This document shows positions 1-12,519 of a stretch of 64,000 nt of DNA, piece by piece (position 1 is the stretch's first letter; each line of letters begins with the position of its first letter). Source of the stretch: Megaleporinus macrocephalus (taxonomy: Eukaryota > Chordata > Actinopteri > Characiformes > Anostomidae); contig CM038720.1 of the NCBI GenBank assembly GCA_021613375.1, positions 15,097,962 through 15,161,961 of the forward strand. Direction: 5' to 3'. A program made the position numbers and the translations under genes. The notes beneath the pieces are model-generated. The model was given only the letters and a program-made list of their open reading frames with translations, searched no databases and was not told the DNA's origin.

Positions 1-1000
1 TCCTTTGGCAGCAATAACCTCAAACAAATGTTCCCGGTAGCTGCTGATCAGACCTGCACAACATTCAGGAGGAATTTTGGACCATTCGTCCTTACATATC
101 TGCTTCAGCTCAGCCATATTCTTAGGATGTCTGGTGTGAACAGCTCTCTGGAGGCCACAGCATCTTTATTGGATTCAGGTCTGGACTCTGACTGGGCTAC
201 TCCAAATGGCAGATTTCCTTTTTTGAAGCTATTCTATAGCAGATTTACTTCAATGTTTAGGGTCATTGTCCTGCTGCATCACCCAACTTCAATTGAGCTT
301 CAGCTGGCAGACAGTCACCCTGACGTTATTCTATAGGATACCTTGATAAACTTGAGAATTAATTTTCCCCTCAACGACGGCAAGCAGTCCAGGCCCTGAA
401 GCAGCAAAGCAGCCCTAAATCATGACGCTCCCACCAGCGTACTTCACCATTGAGATGATGCTTTCATCTTGGTATGCAGTGCCCTTTTTACGCCATACAT
501 AGTGCTGCGTGTTCTTCCCAAACAATTCAACCTTGGTTTCATCAGTCCACAAAATATTTTCCCAGTAGCATGGTGGAGTGTCAAGGTACTCTTTGGTAAA
601 CTTCAGGCGTGCAGTAATGTTCTCGGAAAGCAGCGGCTTCCCCCGTGGTGTCTTGCCATGGACACCATGCCTGTTCAATGATTTGCTTATGGTAGACTCA
701 TGAACAGAGATGTTAACCAGCTCCAATGAATCCCTCAATCCTTTAGCTGTTACTCTAGGGGTCTTTTTTACCTCTCTAAGCATTCTGCATTATGCCTCTG
801 GAGTCAACTTGGAGGGCCGGCCACTTCTGGAGAGAGTAGCCACACTACTAAATCATCTCTATTTGTAGACAATTGCTCTGTGGACTGGTAATACCTAAAA
901 TTTTGGAGATTACTCTGTATCCCTTTCCAGATTTATGCAAATCAACAATTCTTGTTCGTAAGTCTTCTGAGATCGTTCATATCAGTAGATGCTTCTTGCG
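1..1000 (-). pseudogene. Decayed Tc1/mariner transposase, cut by left window edge
   Basis: Read on the minus strand, this is a Tc1-family DDE transposase, the cut-and-paste enzyme that integrates at TA dinucleotides. The left edge falls at the C-terminal end (codons for an IAAKG-like tail). Positions 171-196 encode the SQSPDLNP motif that precedes the last catalytic acidic residue. An open segment at 783-415 encodes 122 residues containing WTDETKVELFG (second catalytic D) and YVWRKKGTAY, followed by a GGSVM motif. Positions 785-1000 hold the N-terminal paired-type helix-turn-helix (a stretch like LRTRIVDLHKSGKGY). Frameshifts and stop codons separate these blocks, and no ATG-to-stop frame of the roughly 340 residues usual for the family survives. 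It is a dead copy. The 5' inverted repeat was not found with certainty to the right of 1000. Confidence 0.9.
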
Positions 1001-4000
1001 AATAGTAAACACTATTGTTCTATTAAAAAGGTACTGAAATATTAACTATTTTTATCTCAGAATTTTAATTATAGTCTACAATTATCTACAATACTGTTCT
1101 AACTTTTAAGCAGCAAAACTTTTCGCAAAAACATGGAGCTGGCAAACTGTCTGTAGATGAGTCAGGCCAGACCAGGAACCCAGATTCTGACTTTAATTTA
1201 TACGTAATAAAAAACATGATTAAATCGCAATTGCTGTATTTATCAGAGGAAAATAGGCATCTTTAGTCATTTAGCTTCAAAGGCGTAGGCCATGGGCTTC
1301 TGGACGCCACAAAATTCTGTTTATGTCCAAGTCTCTGAATGTCATTTTAGCTCATCTCAACAGTGCACGCTGTCTGCATATTTCATGGCCACACAAAGAA
1401 CAGCCTGTTACACGCACACAGAGATGTTGGGTCAAAGAGTCAGCAACCAGACACGCTATCAAATGACTGTAGACACAACAGCAAGTTAAAAATGTGCCAC
1501 AGGGTCTCCATGCCTGAGCCCGTTTTCAGAGCAAGGCACACTGGCCTGCAGAGCACAGGCTGGGCAGGAAGTCAACAAGCAGTGTACTCTGACAGATAAC
1601 TGCTAAGACAAAAGGCTGGCTGCCTTGTCATACAGAGTTAAATCTGTCCAAAATCACAGGCCTGATCAATCATCGTGTGAAATGCTGTACTGCAGTGTTC
1701 ACTGCTCAATCTCTTAGAGATGAAAACCACTGGTGCTGTATGTGCACACACAATCATCACTGTCTTGCAGCCAGTATTCATTGACTTATGTAAAACTTTA
1801 GCTTTGCTATTCCTGCAATATTGTTTCCTACAATCCTACATTCCTACAATCATACGTTTTAAAAAAATTTTTACAGTCTAATTGTAAATAGTTAGAAACA
1901 CAGTGGCTCTTATTCATCAAATCTGTGTAAAGTAAAATTTCACCAACAGGTTTGTTATTTATCAATTATATCTTTGATCCTTACAATCGCGACTCGCATC
2001 TGGACGAAGTGCATAAGTGTAATAGCTTAACAACCTAAAAGAAAGCTTGATTTGTGCTTAACTAAGCAAAACTATAATCAACACCAGCCAAAACACCAAA
2101 ATACCAACACTAAGGAAACAAGAAAATAAAAGGCCGCAACTATTTTTTGTTAAAAGCACACTACCCAAAAAAATCACAGCTGGTGTCGAAGCATATCATA
2201 CATGACAATGATACAACATTAATGTGTTATTTTATGAAAATATTCATATTCCACAATCACCTCATTCTACCAACTAGGAGGTTTTGCTTATTTAACATTG
2301 CATTCTTTCCACGAGCACAGCCATTGGCTCACGAGCTGTTGAACACTCCTATTTTATTGGCATCTGCATGAATTATGGCATGCTTTATATAAATAATATG
2401 TAAATGAGGTACTGGTAGGCGAGGGCTTGATTCACACACTGAAGATGAGTGATCATTGGGGCTGAAATATCTGCTTGCTTCCATGTCGTACAAACATTGA
2501 TGCAGAGCACTTTGTAAGCCATCAGAGGCAGTCAAATGTGCGCTCTGTTTTATGATAGGACATTTTCGTGCAGATGTAGCAGCAGCATGCTAATGCAATG
2601 TCAGCACATTTACGTGACTCCTTTGGTACAATATTTTATTGACTCCAATCCTGGCTGGTTCTGTGCATCCACAGCCTGCGACTGCATGTAAAATAGAAAA
2701 TAATCTGGCTCTTTTAATCTCATGAAAACTCTTTTTTTTTGCATGGATTAAATTATTATTTTTTTAAATCATGTGGGGCTTTTTGGCCCCCGCAAAGAGA
2801 GAAAACAACAGAACAGCCACTGAGGATGTACACGAGAAACCTGAAGTGGTGGGACTCATAGGAAGAGGTATTAGCAGGCTCTAGCCTCTACAGGTTTTGG
2901 GTGTATAAAAGCAAAACACCCAACTATCTAACAGGCATTGATGACCAAATGCTAATAAAAGGCTGACGCGCAGAAGCCGTAACCTCCATGATAAGAATGC
3001 CATTCTCATCATACCTGTGAAATTTTGTGCTGCTCATCCGCCTCACAGTCAGAGATGAACCTCATTATTCATACATCCTGATGAAAGTGAAGCAGCTAAA
3101 AGACACATGCTGGTAAATACTCAGCATCAAACATAATCTAGGCAGAGAAATCAGCCCATTAAGCTGCGAAACAGTAGGTGAGTCCTCATCAAAAGCTTTG
3201 AGGGCGGTCTCTGTATTCAACACACGGTTTCCTCTGTTTTTCCCCTGCCTGTCTTCGCTTTATTTCCTTTGGAGTGGGGAGCAGGGGCTCTTGCTGGAGC
3301 AGGTCTGAGCGCTGAGTCCTCCTGGGCCACCGTGTTTGAGGTGTTTTTCCACCTCATCACACGGGGAAATATGCTGCGGATTGGGCCTGCATGTTTATTC
3401 ATCTGACTGCTGTTCCTAGTCGCGCTGCTGCCTGGGGGCCCAAGAAACAGGCGATCCAGCCTCAGCCGGTTCTTTGGCTCATATACACATTCAGAGCCTA
3501 ATCATACCAATCAGCACAAACCGTTACAAGATGGAACATCCAACCCAAATGCTGCAGCTGACACTAGAGTTTCTTTTCAAGCATGCACCTCCTCGACTTG
3601 AAATATCACAGCGCATACACACACACACTCACCACTGCTACCACAGCCAGCTAATTAACTCATTCACTCGCCTGGGGTAAAGGCAAAATTGTGTAAATTG
3701 GTTTCAATCAAAAGAATTATTGGTCGTATTAGATGGTTCAGTGCCTGGCTGAGAGATTTCTCGCGGCAGTAAACTGCAAGACTGCAAGACTGCTTGCTAA
3801 TGTCCTACATCAAAAGGAACGTTATAGGGATGGAAAACAAAGAACTCAAAGAACAAATGTTAGCTTTCGTACTGTTTGCTACTGATCGGCTCAACTTTCA
3901 ACTCAACTCTTCCTAAGACTCTAACTCTAACCCTTCCTAGTTACCCAAAAATAAAGGAGCCAATAGGATAACAGTGACATACACAATATACCAATGTTGG

Positions 4001-7000
4001 GCAGTGATACATGTATAATAATTACACAATCAAGACACAAAAGGTAGAGAAATATAAAGTTCCCTCACAAACAGCAGCTTACAGTCTTTTGTTTGGCCAA
4101 TGTATATAATAATGTTATATATTTGCAGTGTTTTCCTCAAGATATCTGGATCAGACATTTACCCTTGATTTCCATATCATCTGACTCTACAGCAGCAAGC
4201 TATAGGACGGGACTTGTATATTTACTGATTACCAATAAATTTACCAATAAAAGGTGCCACAGAGTGCATTTATTTAAGATTTGGAATTTTTCTCTGATGT
4301 CTACATAGAACGTATGAGGGCTGTACGCAACTCGTTCTTTTTTTCCATATTCTCCAGCAATCAGACAACCTATTAGTTTCAGTGGTGTCGGCCACATTAC
4401 CATAGTCAAATGTAACAAAGCCAAGTGAACAAATTTCTGAGCATTTAAAAATCAATGACAAGATGCTGTGTATGATGAAAGATTTGAATTGAAGCATATT
4501 TTAATGTCTGGCTACCACACGCATTTGTGGAATAGTAAGACCAGTTCTGTTTATATCTGCCTCTTATACATTACATTATTTTCAATTTACTTCAAAAATG
4601 AAATGTAAACAAATAAACAAATGAAATGGTGTAAAATAAATTCACTGCATTGTAATTATGCAGTGAATTTAACTGACCTCGCATCTTCAACAAGCTCAGT
4701 CAAGTTTTCCTTAAACAAAAAAAAAAAACCTCATTGATAAATCTAAATTAACAAATGTAATTATGTGGGATTGGATTTTTTTTATATATATAAACTTTTA
4801 GAAAGGGCCTGAAAACTGAATAAATACACAGCATCGTCTGATCTGAGATAATAACTATCAGGATGGGCTTATTTGGCTGCTTATTTCTCTTTAAACACAA
4901 GAAATAAATCTTTAATTGATAAATTAACAAACTAACTACTCTGAATTGAAGTTGCCCAGGATCTTGTCAAAGATAAAGGTGCTTAAGTTGGCTTTCCATT
5001 CACCAGCTTGTTTTGTAAATCTCACGTTCCACGTGAAATAGTGTCAAAGCTACATTCTGGTACCTGTACTAGCTTAAGGTGGAACGGTTGGCAGCGAGTA
5101 TCAAACATGCCCATTGACTGTTTGGTTCTTCGGATAAGGAACGTAAAGTACCAATATCACCTTCATGGCCTGGAATGGTAAAGTTGGCCATTTTTGTTGC
5201 TGTTGCGGTGTTTTATGCGATTTTTGAATTAAGACTGTTGAATAATGGTTTAGAATTCTGGAACTGGCCTGTTTTACTGCCCACCATTGTAAATGCGGGA
5301 TTTGTACTCGAAGAAGGATTTGTTTGTTTGCGTACTTGTATGAGGTTCATGGTATGTCAGTTCTATGTATGTTCTTATTAAATGACTAGTAAGTCATTTA
5401 ATTAAACGTATTTTTATTTTGTCTTGATGTAATTACATTTAATCTGGATGTATTGGTGTATTGTGTATAATATCCTGGATAATATCCAGTTGTAGCACTA
5501 AGCGGCTAATCTACATTATGGAAACTGGGGGGTGGAGGATCTAACGGAGTAATCACAATGAGGATCTAAAAGGAGCCATCACAAGTTTTTTCTAATAACT
5601 TCCAACTCCATCCTCAACCACATTATCCACTCATAAGGGCGAGCTAGGGGTACCTGCTGCAGTCCTGGCGGCTTGCCCCGTGAGCTTGATTCAGCATGCT
5701 TCCGCGCAAACTGGTAGGCTGTAAATATGCTGGCCTGTCACAAAACCCAGCAGGTGCACCTACTCCTTACCGTTAATCATCCACTGGCTCCCTACACACT
5801 CCCTCTTCCGTTTCAGTGGGCACGACAGAACACCTTCTGCACTATACACCAGCATTAGTGTCTTAGGTGCTATGGAGCACTTCATCTTCCCCTCGCTATT
5901 TGTGCCTACCTGTCCCTTCTGAGCTGAGAGATAGCTCTGGAGGTCAGGGGATCTGAATAGACTGCTGACCGAAAATTGTTCCTTGCAGTGTAGAGAGACA
6001 GGATGTTCCTCATCATGGATTCACCGAGCTGTTCCCCGTAAAGCGGTTTGTTTTCAAGCCAGCAGTCGTGAGCGATTCTAGTGATGGATAAAATGTCAGA
6101 AGAGAGATAGCCTGCCCTCATAGATCGAATAAATAAAGTGGGAATCGAATGGAGATAAGGCTCTGAAGCTACTCAGAGGTTAAGCGCAACCAAATTAGGT
6201 TAGCACAGAAGGAATATCACCACAGATAAGGGTTATGCTTACGTTCCACTAAATCATGTTGGACTGCAATATCATACAAAAGACAGAGGAACAAAAAAAA
6301 GTTTCTCGTCTCTCTGCAGGGACACTGCATTAGCAACCGTTTCAATCATTTTCAACCAAAACCATGTCAAAGCTCTGGATTTCTACATGTTAAGTAACTA
6401 AACCTCATGATCATGACTTATAACAAGAGCTATGTATTAAAAACCTTACATTTCCTTACATTTCACAACATGGAGACTCACACAAGAGCTAAAAATAACC
6501 CCCTTTTCCTGCAATGTCAAGGACACAATATCTTCAGTTTTTCCATCTACGCTGCCCCAGAAACTAAAAAACTTTCATAAACTTTCATCATCCTAGATTT
6601 ATTCATCCTTAAATCATTAAGCACAAAGCTACAGTGAAGGAATCACAATTCTCTGCCCTGGCCCCACGCACTCTTCCAAGAGCTGCCTCTGCAGCCCTGA
6701 TTCAGCGGCCCTGACATGATGAATAACTACGTCTCCATCTCCAACCCCCTCCACTGTAGTAGATAACCTCTAGGGCATGGGCTTCCTCCAAGTCACTGAA
6801 GGAAGTGAGCAATGGATAGGGGAGGCTGATCTGCTGAGGTGGTAAAGCTTGGAAAGAGCTCGGTAATCCTCGTAATCCGCAGTAAACAAAATCGCCTTCC
6901 CCTGGAACGCTATCAGCACACTTGAACCGGGTGCACGGAGGAATATGAAGTGCCTTTGAACATATTAGTGTAATCCAATCAGAAGCGGAGGAGACGGCTA

Positions 7001-8938
7001 GGGTCTCAGGCAAATACCCGGCATGTTTACTGCTGCCTGTATTGATCTGCACGGAAAGCATAGAAGGGATGCAATATAAGGCCAAGGACTAGAGGGAATC
7101 TTTATAGCTTGTAAGGTGAAAAACAATGTACATTGTAATGTGCATTCCAAAGTAAGCCATAACAAATATGCATAGAGACACAGTCAATAAGACATCTCTG
7201 CCCAGAATGAAAAATTGAATATTTTGCCTGTACCAGGTAAAAATGCTGTTCTTAAAATTCTCATCAGTTGCCTACACATTTCAGGGTAGGAGAACAGTGG
7301 TGAAAAATGTTCTGTCTTGAATATTTTTTTGTTACATGATATATTTACCCCCTCGCATGGAGTATTGGGCTAAACTTTCTTGAAATAGTAAACTCATATC
7401 ATAATTCAGAGAGAAGTTTGATGGTGTTCTTGCATTTCCAAATTTACACTTAAGTCTTTATTCTCTAGCCTCTATTAGTTTTGCTGAACTCACTTGCTCT
7501 AACTTCAGACCCTTTATTTAAAGAGCGTCTCGTAGCCCCATATAACACTTTATATTTTGTGTTGTTCCTACTATATATAGTAAATTCAGACCTATGATAT
7601 TAACCCTATTTCAACCGGGTTATTAGACTCAAATATAAAACGGCATTACCAAAAAAGAAACTCTTGACACAGAATTCTCTATTCCATTTAATGGGAGAGC
7701 CATTTATATATTTTTTATATTGTTGATTGAAATGGGCCATGGTCCCCCTTCAGGATATTAATGGAGTTATGAAGTACCCTTGATCTCAACGTTACAGTTA
7801 CATCCAGTGCCTGAAGTGATTAATCCTACCAAACAGCCCTTTATACTTGAGGGTTCCTATACACCACTTGAAGTATGTGCAACCCGGGCCAAGTATCTTA
7901 AATTTAAAGATTGGGGGGGTTCATAGACCGTGCTAAGGAAATTATCGTTTTGTCCAAACCAAGAATTCCAAACCACCAAATACTATTTTTCCAAAGATTT
8001 TATTTAATACAATTTGCCACTGATCTCTTAACGCTTTTGGACAGCTGAAAAAAAACAGTACTGTTGGGTATTTGTTGGAGTCCACCTCACCCTACCTACA
8101 CTATCTCAGTTGCTTGTATGCATGGTGCACTATAAAAAACTGTTTAAGCCTGGAAGGGTGCGTTTCAATCTGTGAATTCTTTACTTAGCTCAAGCTAGTT
8201 TTGCTGTCATTATTATTTATGCACATTAGTGTATTTACATTTATTTTGTCATTAATTCCTTAGTATTTGTTGTTTTGCATGCATTTATGTGTATGTGCAT
8301 ATATGTGCTTTTGAGTGCTGTTCCCAGTGTAAACGTGCTAATCCACCAACACACTGGGAAAGAGGTGGAATGGGGAAGTTCTGTGATTATAACTTTTATG
8401 AATGTGATTATTAGTATAAATTTATGCCAAAAGATAACAAAAGAAGTGTTCATAAAAACACAGTGGGACCATTAAGAACAAAGTTCATCCCCTAAATCTA
8501 CACAGCCATTCAATATTCGACACATAAGCCAAGAAGTATTCAGGGGTGAGAGAGATGGTGACTGGTGGATTGAGCGCTAATAGAAGTGAAGAGACAAGTC
8601 GAAAACCACACAAAAGAGAGCTGGATCAAAGAGGGGTTATGGCTTTTATTTAGTGTTGAGCCTGAGGAGTCGCAGTAACGAATCACGACACACTCTGAGA
8701 CAGGAGGCTTTCAACACTTGAAGATCTTGCACTGATCTGTTTCTGGATAGTGCTGGGAGCAAGAGTTCGGGTGTGTTTGAAGATGTGGCTTTTTAAGTTT
8801 GTGGTTATTCAGAGAGACCATTAAGACGCAACTGGGTCAAACTCGGCAGAAAGCCAGGACAAAAAAAAATATTTGGTGATACCGTTTCACCAAGGGATGA
8901 GGACCAGTGGCTTCGTAACACTTTTCAAATAAATTGTG
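1001..8938. other. Gene-free stretch, presumed intronic
   Basis: No exon with convincing splice sites or recognisable protein similarity was found on either strand. Open frames here (for example 6702-7085 minus, 127 codons) have biased, non-protein-like composition and match no family I know. The sequence is AT-rich and ordinary, with homopolymer runs and one short tandem duplication near 5.5 kb. If the first exon at 11.2 kb is real, this is part of that gene's first intron. Confidence 0.5.
5535..5585. repeat. Two-copy short tandem repeat
   Basis: A unit of about 25 bp beginning GAGGATCTAA occurs twice head to tail (5535-5559 and 5560-5585). The copies differ at a few positions (CGGAGTAATCACAA versus AAGGAGCCATCACAA). 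It looks like a local slippage duplication with no coding content. Confidence 0.7.
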
Positions 8939-8960
8939 TTTAAGCCTGGATCAACCAAGA
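8939..8960 (+). repeat. One arm of a 22-bp inverted repeat pair
   Basis: This stretch starts TTTAAGCCTGGATCAACCAA and matches, as its reverse complement, 12344-12365 over 22 of 22 bases. A shorter related string (TTTAAGCCTGGA) occurs at about 8144. The likely source is ends of an old dispersed repeat, because similar AAGCCTGG strings are common in fish DNA. Confidence 0.65.
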
Positions 8961-9764
8961 CTTGTCCTTAAAGCCCCAATCAGACATGACTGGAACAGCA
9001 ACACAGCCAACCCAGTCATACCTTATAACCCAGAAAGCACCTTGAAAGTAGGTGAAACGTTTGTTGCACATTTTTCAGTCCTCTTGCTGCCCGACTAAAA
9101 TCTGGCCTGCAAGCTTCAAAAATTCCCAATTAGGGTTTTAAATTGTGGCCATGTTTACTCCAAAAATACCTTCCTTACTAAAGTGAGGATGTGGCAGTAA
9201 GCAGTGTGGCCTCCCTAACTGACGGGATCTCAAGAGGAGAGATTGTGGAAACACTAAACCCTGTAGGAAATATGCCGGGCCAACTCTGCAAGGAATGTGT
9301 GCTGCTGGCCAGGACCACGCAGAGCTGCGCCAAACCCTGGCCCCATTGGCCCTGCGTTGGGCCTCTCACCCTTAAGAGTTTCTCTGCCTTATGCACACAG
9401 ACACTCAAAGACCAGGGCATTAGTATTATTTAGGAGACGCACTATTATTAGTGCTCAAGAGTAACAAGGGTATCTATGTCTGAGGTTGTCTGAAGTCTCT
9501 TGGTGATTGTAGGCAGTTTGGAAAGCATCCTCTCCCTGCCAAGACGCAGATACGGGAGCAGGTGTGCCTTGTGACTCCTGCAGCGGGGAAACATTCACAG
9601 ATGAGTGAGACCTGCGGTGCTTTGATCAGCAAGAGAAGCCTAAACAACAGGCCCCACAAGGAAGAAAGTGTGGAAATCATAATCAAGAAAGTCTGGCAAA
9701 GCACACAATCTGACACCTGCCGAGCAGAGTTTTAACAGCAGCTGTCTTTTGTTGGGAATTGTTA

Positions 9765-9962
9765 TCATTTGCGGCGCTTTTGTTGCAGCGCTGAAAGGCG
9801 GCGGTGGCGCACCGAATTGCAGTGACGAACGCTCACGTTGTGGCGCATGATCATGTGCTTGTGCCGTAGCTCCCCTGGCTGCGTTTGGGGTGCTGTAATC
9901 CTCCAGGGAGGTCTATTTGCAGGCACTAAGAGAGGTGCGTTACAGCTGCAAAGATGACTCAC
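9765..9962. promoter_or_regulatory. CpG-rich conserved-looking block
   Basis: In an otherwise AT-rich stretch this block is strikingly rich in CG dinucleotides (GCGGCGC, GGCGGCGGTGGCGCACCG, ACGAACGCTCACG). It stays open for 65 codons on the minus strand but has no protein-like motif. It could be a conserved enhancer, an alternative promoter or an unrecognised small exon. It lies about 1.3 kb downstream, in minus-strand sense, of the candidate first exon. Assignment as regulatory is inference. Confidence 0.3.
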
Positions 9963-10180
9963 TCACCATTTGCCAAGATCTTTTATTTTCAAACCCATCA
10001 TTGTCATACTGGAATCCATATAATCCTGGGGCATTCAAAGAAAACCACTAATGATCTCCCTAATTAAAACCAAACAAACAAACCAATCAAAACATATTCA
10101 AAGTAAGGCAAGAACTGTGAAGATATTGCTGTTTTATTATGGGTAAAGAAACAATCAAGTTCCTTTGATCTACAGCAGCT

Positions 10181-10195
10181 TGCCCCCTGGTGGAA
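10181..10195 (-). promoter_or_regulatory. CTCF-like binding site
   Basis: TGCCCCCTGGTGGAA is a close match to the reverse complement of the vertebrate CTCF core (CCACCAGGGGGC). The motif therefore points along the minus strand. It sits about 1 kb inside the presumed first intron of the minus-strand gene, a usual place for architectural sites near promoters. Occupancy cannot be judged from sequence. Confidence 0.45.
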
Positions 10196-11234
10196 CTAAT
10201 GAGAAAAAGCAAGTGCTGGCTTCAACACCCCAGTCTGATGAAGGTATCCTCAGTGTCCGGGGAAATCAGACTGTACACTGCACAGGGTAAACAGGACAGT
10301 TTCAGCAGTACATGCCATCTGCTCACATTCTGCACACTTGTTTCTTTTTTGTTATCAATTAAAATCTGAATAATGACATGAACACAGCATTTTATGCTTT
10401 TCATAGGACTGTATGCAAGTGGTAATTGAACTGCAGTTGCTAATTTCATTAAACGGAGGGGGGTAGTGTCAATAGCGATCAAGTACACTCACATATCATA
10501 GAGACTTTTCTTATTGTGCAGCTGCCAAGGGAAACGGCATCACCCAATCTGCTCTCTCCTCTCTGACCTCAACCATCTGTTCCCACGGGATTTTGAACAA
10601 ATGTGAACTGAAACCCACATGCAGCAAAGGTGGTATAAAGTACAGTGAGGCTGGTATGACGTTAACACACAACACAAGATTAGCATACCAAAGGAAAGAC
10701 TACTATACTCTGCAGGCAGCATGTGACTCTAAGCGGCCACTGCATGACCACAGCCTTGAGCTGAGAAATGGGCTAAGAGTCAGCATCCACCAGTTCTAAA
10801 TCTGATCAGTGATCACTCCCAACCTGTTCTAATCCAGCCACATCTGCTAGTGCTGAGCCCTAGCCTGGAGTACAAATACCAGATCATCGCAGTTGGCACT
10901 GAGCAAACTTTCAACAGAGGCTTGATCCCAAATAGGTTTTGCAACCAAACACGTTTAAATCGTGAGCGTGCTGAATAAGGTTTCTTGCTCATGCTCTTTT
11001 TTTTGGGCCAGTGTTACTCATTAGGTGCCTGGACCCATATGTCAGTCCAGTTGATCTAGGTTAGTGTCCAAACTGTTAAAAGTGATGTTTAAAAAAAAGC
11101 TATATAGTAACTTGGGCTGCATTAACTCTCGAACTGCCAGTGTCTGGAAATCAATGGTACTTTCTGATGTGAAATGCAGATTGGCAGTCACGAAGCAGCG
11201 CAAGAACAACTGTACACATAAAGCTATACATGTC

Positions 11235-11243
11235 TCTTACCTT
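11235..11243 (-). other. Consensus splice donor
   Basis: AAG|GTAAGA on the minus strand, with intron G at 11240. No comparably strong minus-strand donor was found in the rest of the CpG-rich block, which makes this the natural 3' end of the first exon. Confidence 0.5.
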
Positions 11244-11267
11244 CTTCCGGGGCTGCCATTTCATCAT
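11241..11267 (-). CDS. Candidate first coding exon of an unidentified gene (partial)
   Basis: On the minus strand an ATG at 11267-11265, followed at once by a second ATG, opens a frame of nine codons (MMKWQPRKK). It ends exactly at AAG|GTAAGAG, a near-perfect vertebrate splice donor whose intron begins at 11240. The -3 base before the ATG is A, a favourable start context, and an in-frame stop lies a short way upstream, so the start is fixed. The frame leaves in phase 0. The exon sits at the inner edge of a CpG-rich block, as first exons often do. The basic, lysine-rich short start would suit a nuclear or cytosolic protein, but nine residues do not identify a family. The next exon must lie to the left, probably outside the window. 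A chance donor beside a CpG island remains possible. Confidence 0.4.
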
Positions 11268-11299
11268 ATTTGTAACGAAAAATGTACAGCATCAAAACA

Positions 11300-12216
11300 T
11301 GACAAGAGCAGAGAAGGGGCATTCAGGAGAGTTGCGCGGAGTCATGCTGCCCGCTGACTTTCAGCACAGCTGCAGCATATTCCCCCTCCGTGTGGAGCCC
11401 CCTTTAATCCGGCGGGTTCGGAGGGATGTGGAGGAAACGTCGACAACTTTTCCGTCCTTTTTTCCACGAGCGCCGTAAATGGTGCTGTGATACGGAGCAG
11501 GAGTAATACGAGTAAAACTGTTAGATTGGAGTTGTCCTCCTCGACCATGGAGAAGGAGAGAGCTACTCGCTGGGATGTGCCATCGGCCAGTCAACTGCTT
11601 TTCTTCTCCGTCTTTCCCTGCTGCGTCTACAGTGTGCTCAGACTTCTCGTTTTTAATGCTCAGCGTCTTTTCGAAAGAAAAAAAATGGACACAGCGTCTT
11701 TATGATAATATTTACAGAATGAGCCGCCTTAAAAAGTGCAACGAATCCCCTGGTTAACGCTTGAAGGCTGCTAAACTCAGGCGGAAAAAAAGTTGACGGC
11801 TTGTACCGGCTGTGAAGCAATTCGTGTACTTTTGCGAGGGCGAGCGAGAATATCGCGAAAATCACAGTCCTTGTTAAATGTGGATTCCAGAGAAGATGCG
11901 TAACTCCATAAAATCCCGAGGACCAGAAGGAGAGTCAGAAAGAGAGAGACACAGAGAGAGACGGACCCACACGAAAACAGAGACACAGAGAAAAATAGAC
12001 TGGGGAGAAAAAAGAAAGAAAAACAAAAATCCTTGGAATTTCTGAACGTCGAGTTAGGAGGATATCCTGCAACAGCTACGAACTGGACTTGAGTACACTA
12101 ATGACTTCCTTCCCTGCTCCTTCGAGCTCGCTGAGCTCCACTAGCGGACCAGGAGGAGGCTGCTGGGTCCTAGCGCCGCCGCCTCACTGCCAGCTCCGTT
12201 TAACGTAATACTTTCA
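11300..12216 (-). promoter_or_regulatory. CpG-rich promoter and 5' UTR region
   Basis: This is the largest concentration of CG dinucleotides in the window (for example CCGGCGGGTTCGG, ACGTCGAC, GCGAGGGCGAGCGAG, GCGCCGCCGCC), typical of a vertebrate CpG-island promoter. Its inner edge adjoins the minus-strand start codon and donor at 11267-11241, so the block is read as promoter plus 5' UTR of that gene. On the minus strand the presumed leader holds several upstream open frames (11986-11777, 69 codons; 11594-11361, 77 codons; 11548-11342, 68 codons) and a pyrimidine-rich tract at about 12030-11935. A plus-strand donor-like CAG|GTCAGA at about 12213 leaves room for a divergent transcript. The exact start site is not determined. 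Confidence 0.55.
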
Positions 12217-12289
12217 GGTCAGAAACCACTTTCACTCATTTTAGTAAGACCAATGACCAGAAGACAAAATAACACTGCCATCATAGTTA

Positions 12290-12301
12290 GCTATATATAA
12301 G
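12290..12301. promoter_or_regulatory. TATA-like string beside the CpG block
   Basis: GCTATATATAAGC reads as a TATA-box match on either strand and lies about 80 bp outside the CpG-rich block. CpG-island promoters usually lack a TATA box, so this may be coincidental AT-rich sequence. Confidence 0.2.
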
Positions 12302-12343
12302 CTGAGCTACGCTGTAAACAGATATTGCTACAAAAATGTTAGT

Positions 12344-12365
12344 TCTTGGTTGATCCAGGCTTAAA
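12344..12365 (-). repeat. Second arm of the 22-bp inverted repeat pair
   Basis: This begins TCTTGGTTGATCCAGGCTTA and is the exact reverse complement of 8939-8960. The two arms face each other across the CpG-rich exon. Similarity fades within a few bases on both sides. Confidence 0.65.
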
Positions 12366-12519
12366 ACACTAAGATATGCATATAGAAGATCTATATTTTT
12401 CTTCCTTTAACCTTTCAGTCAGTTTTTAGTTTGTTCAGTGTTTGCGTTCTCACTGACATCAGTAAAAGTGCCTTGAGTGGAAGTACAAAAATATCCAGAC
12501 AAAATCTAAAAAATAAATC

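Noticed and set aside
12205..12221. Plus-strand splice donor CAG|GTCAGA at the edge of the CpG block
   Set aside because: Weaker than the minus-strand donor and not preceded by a supported reading frame. Kept only as a hint of a divergent transcript.
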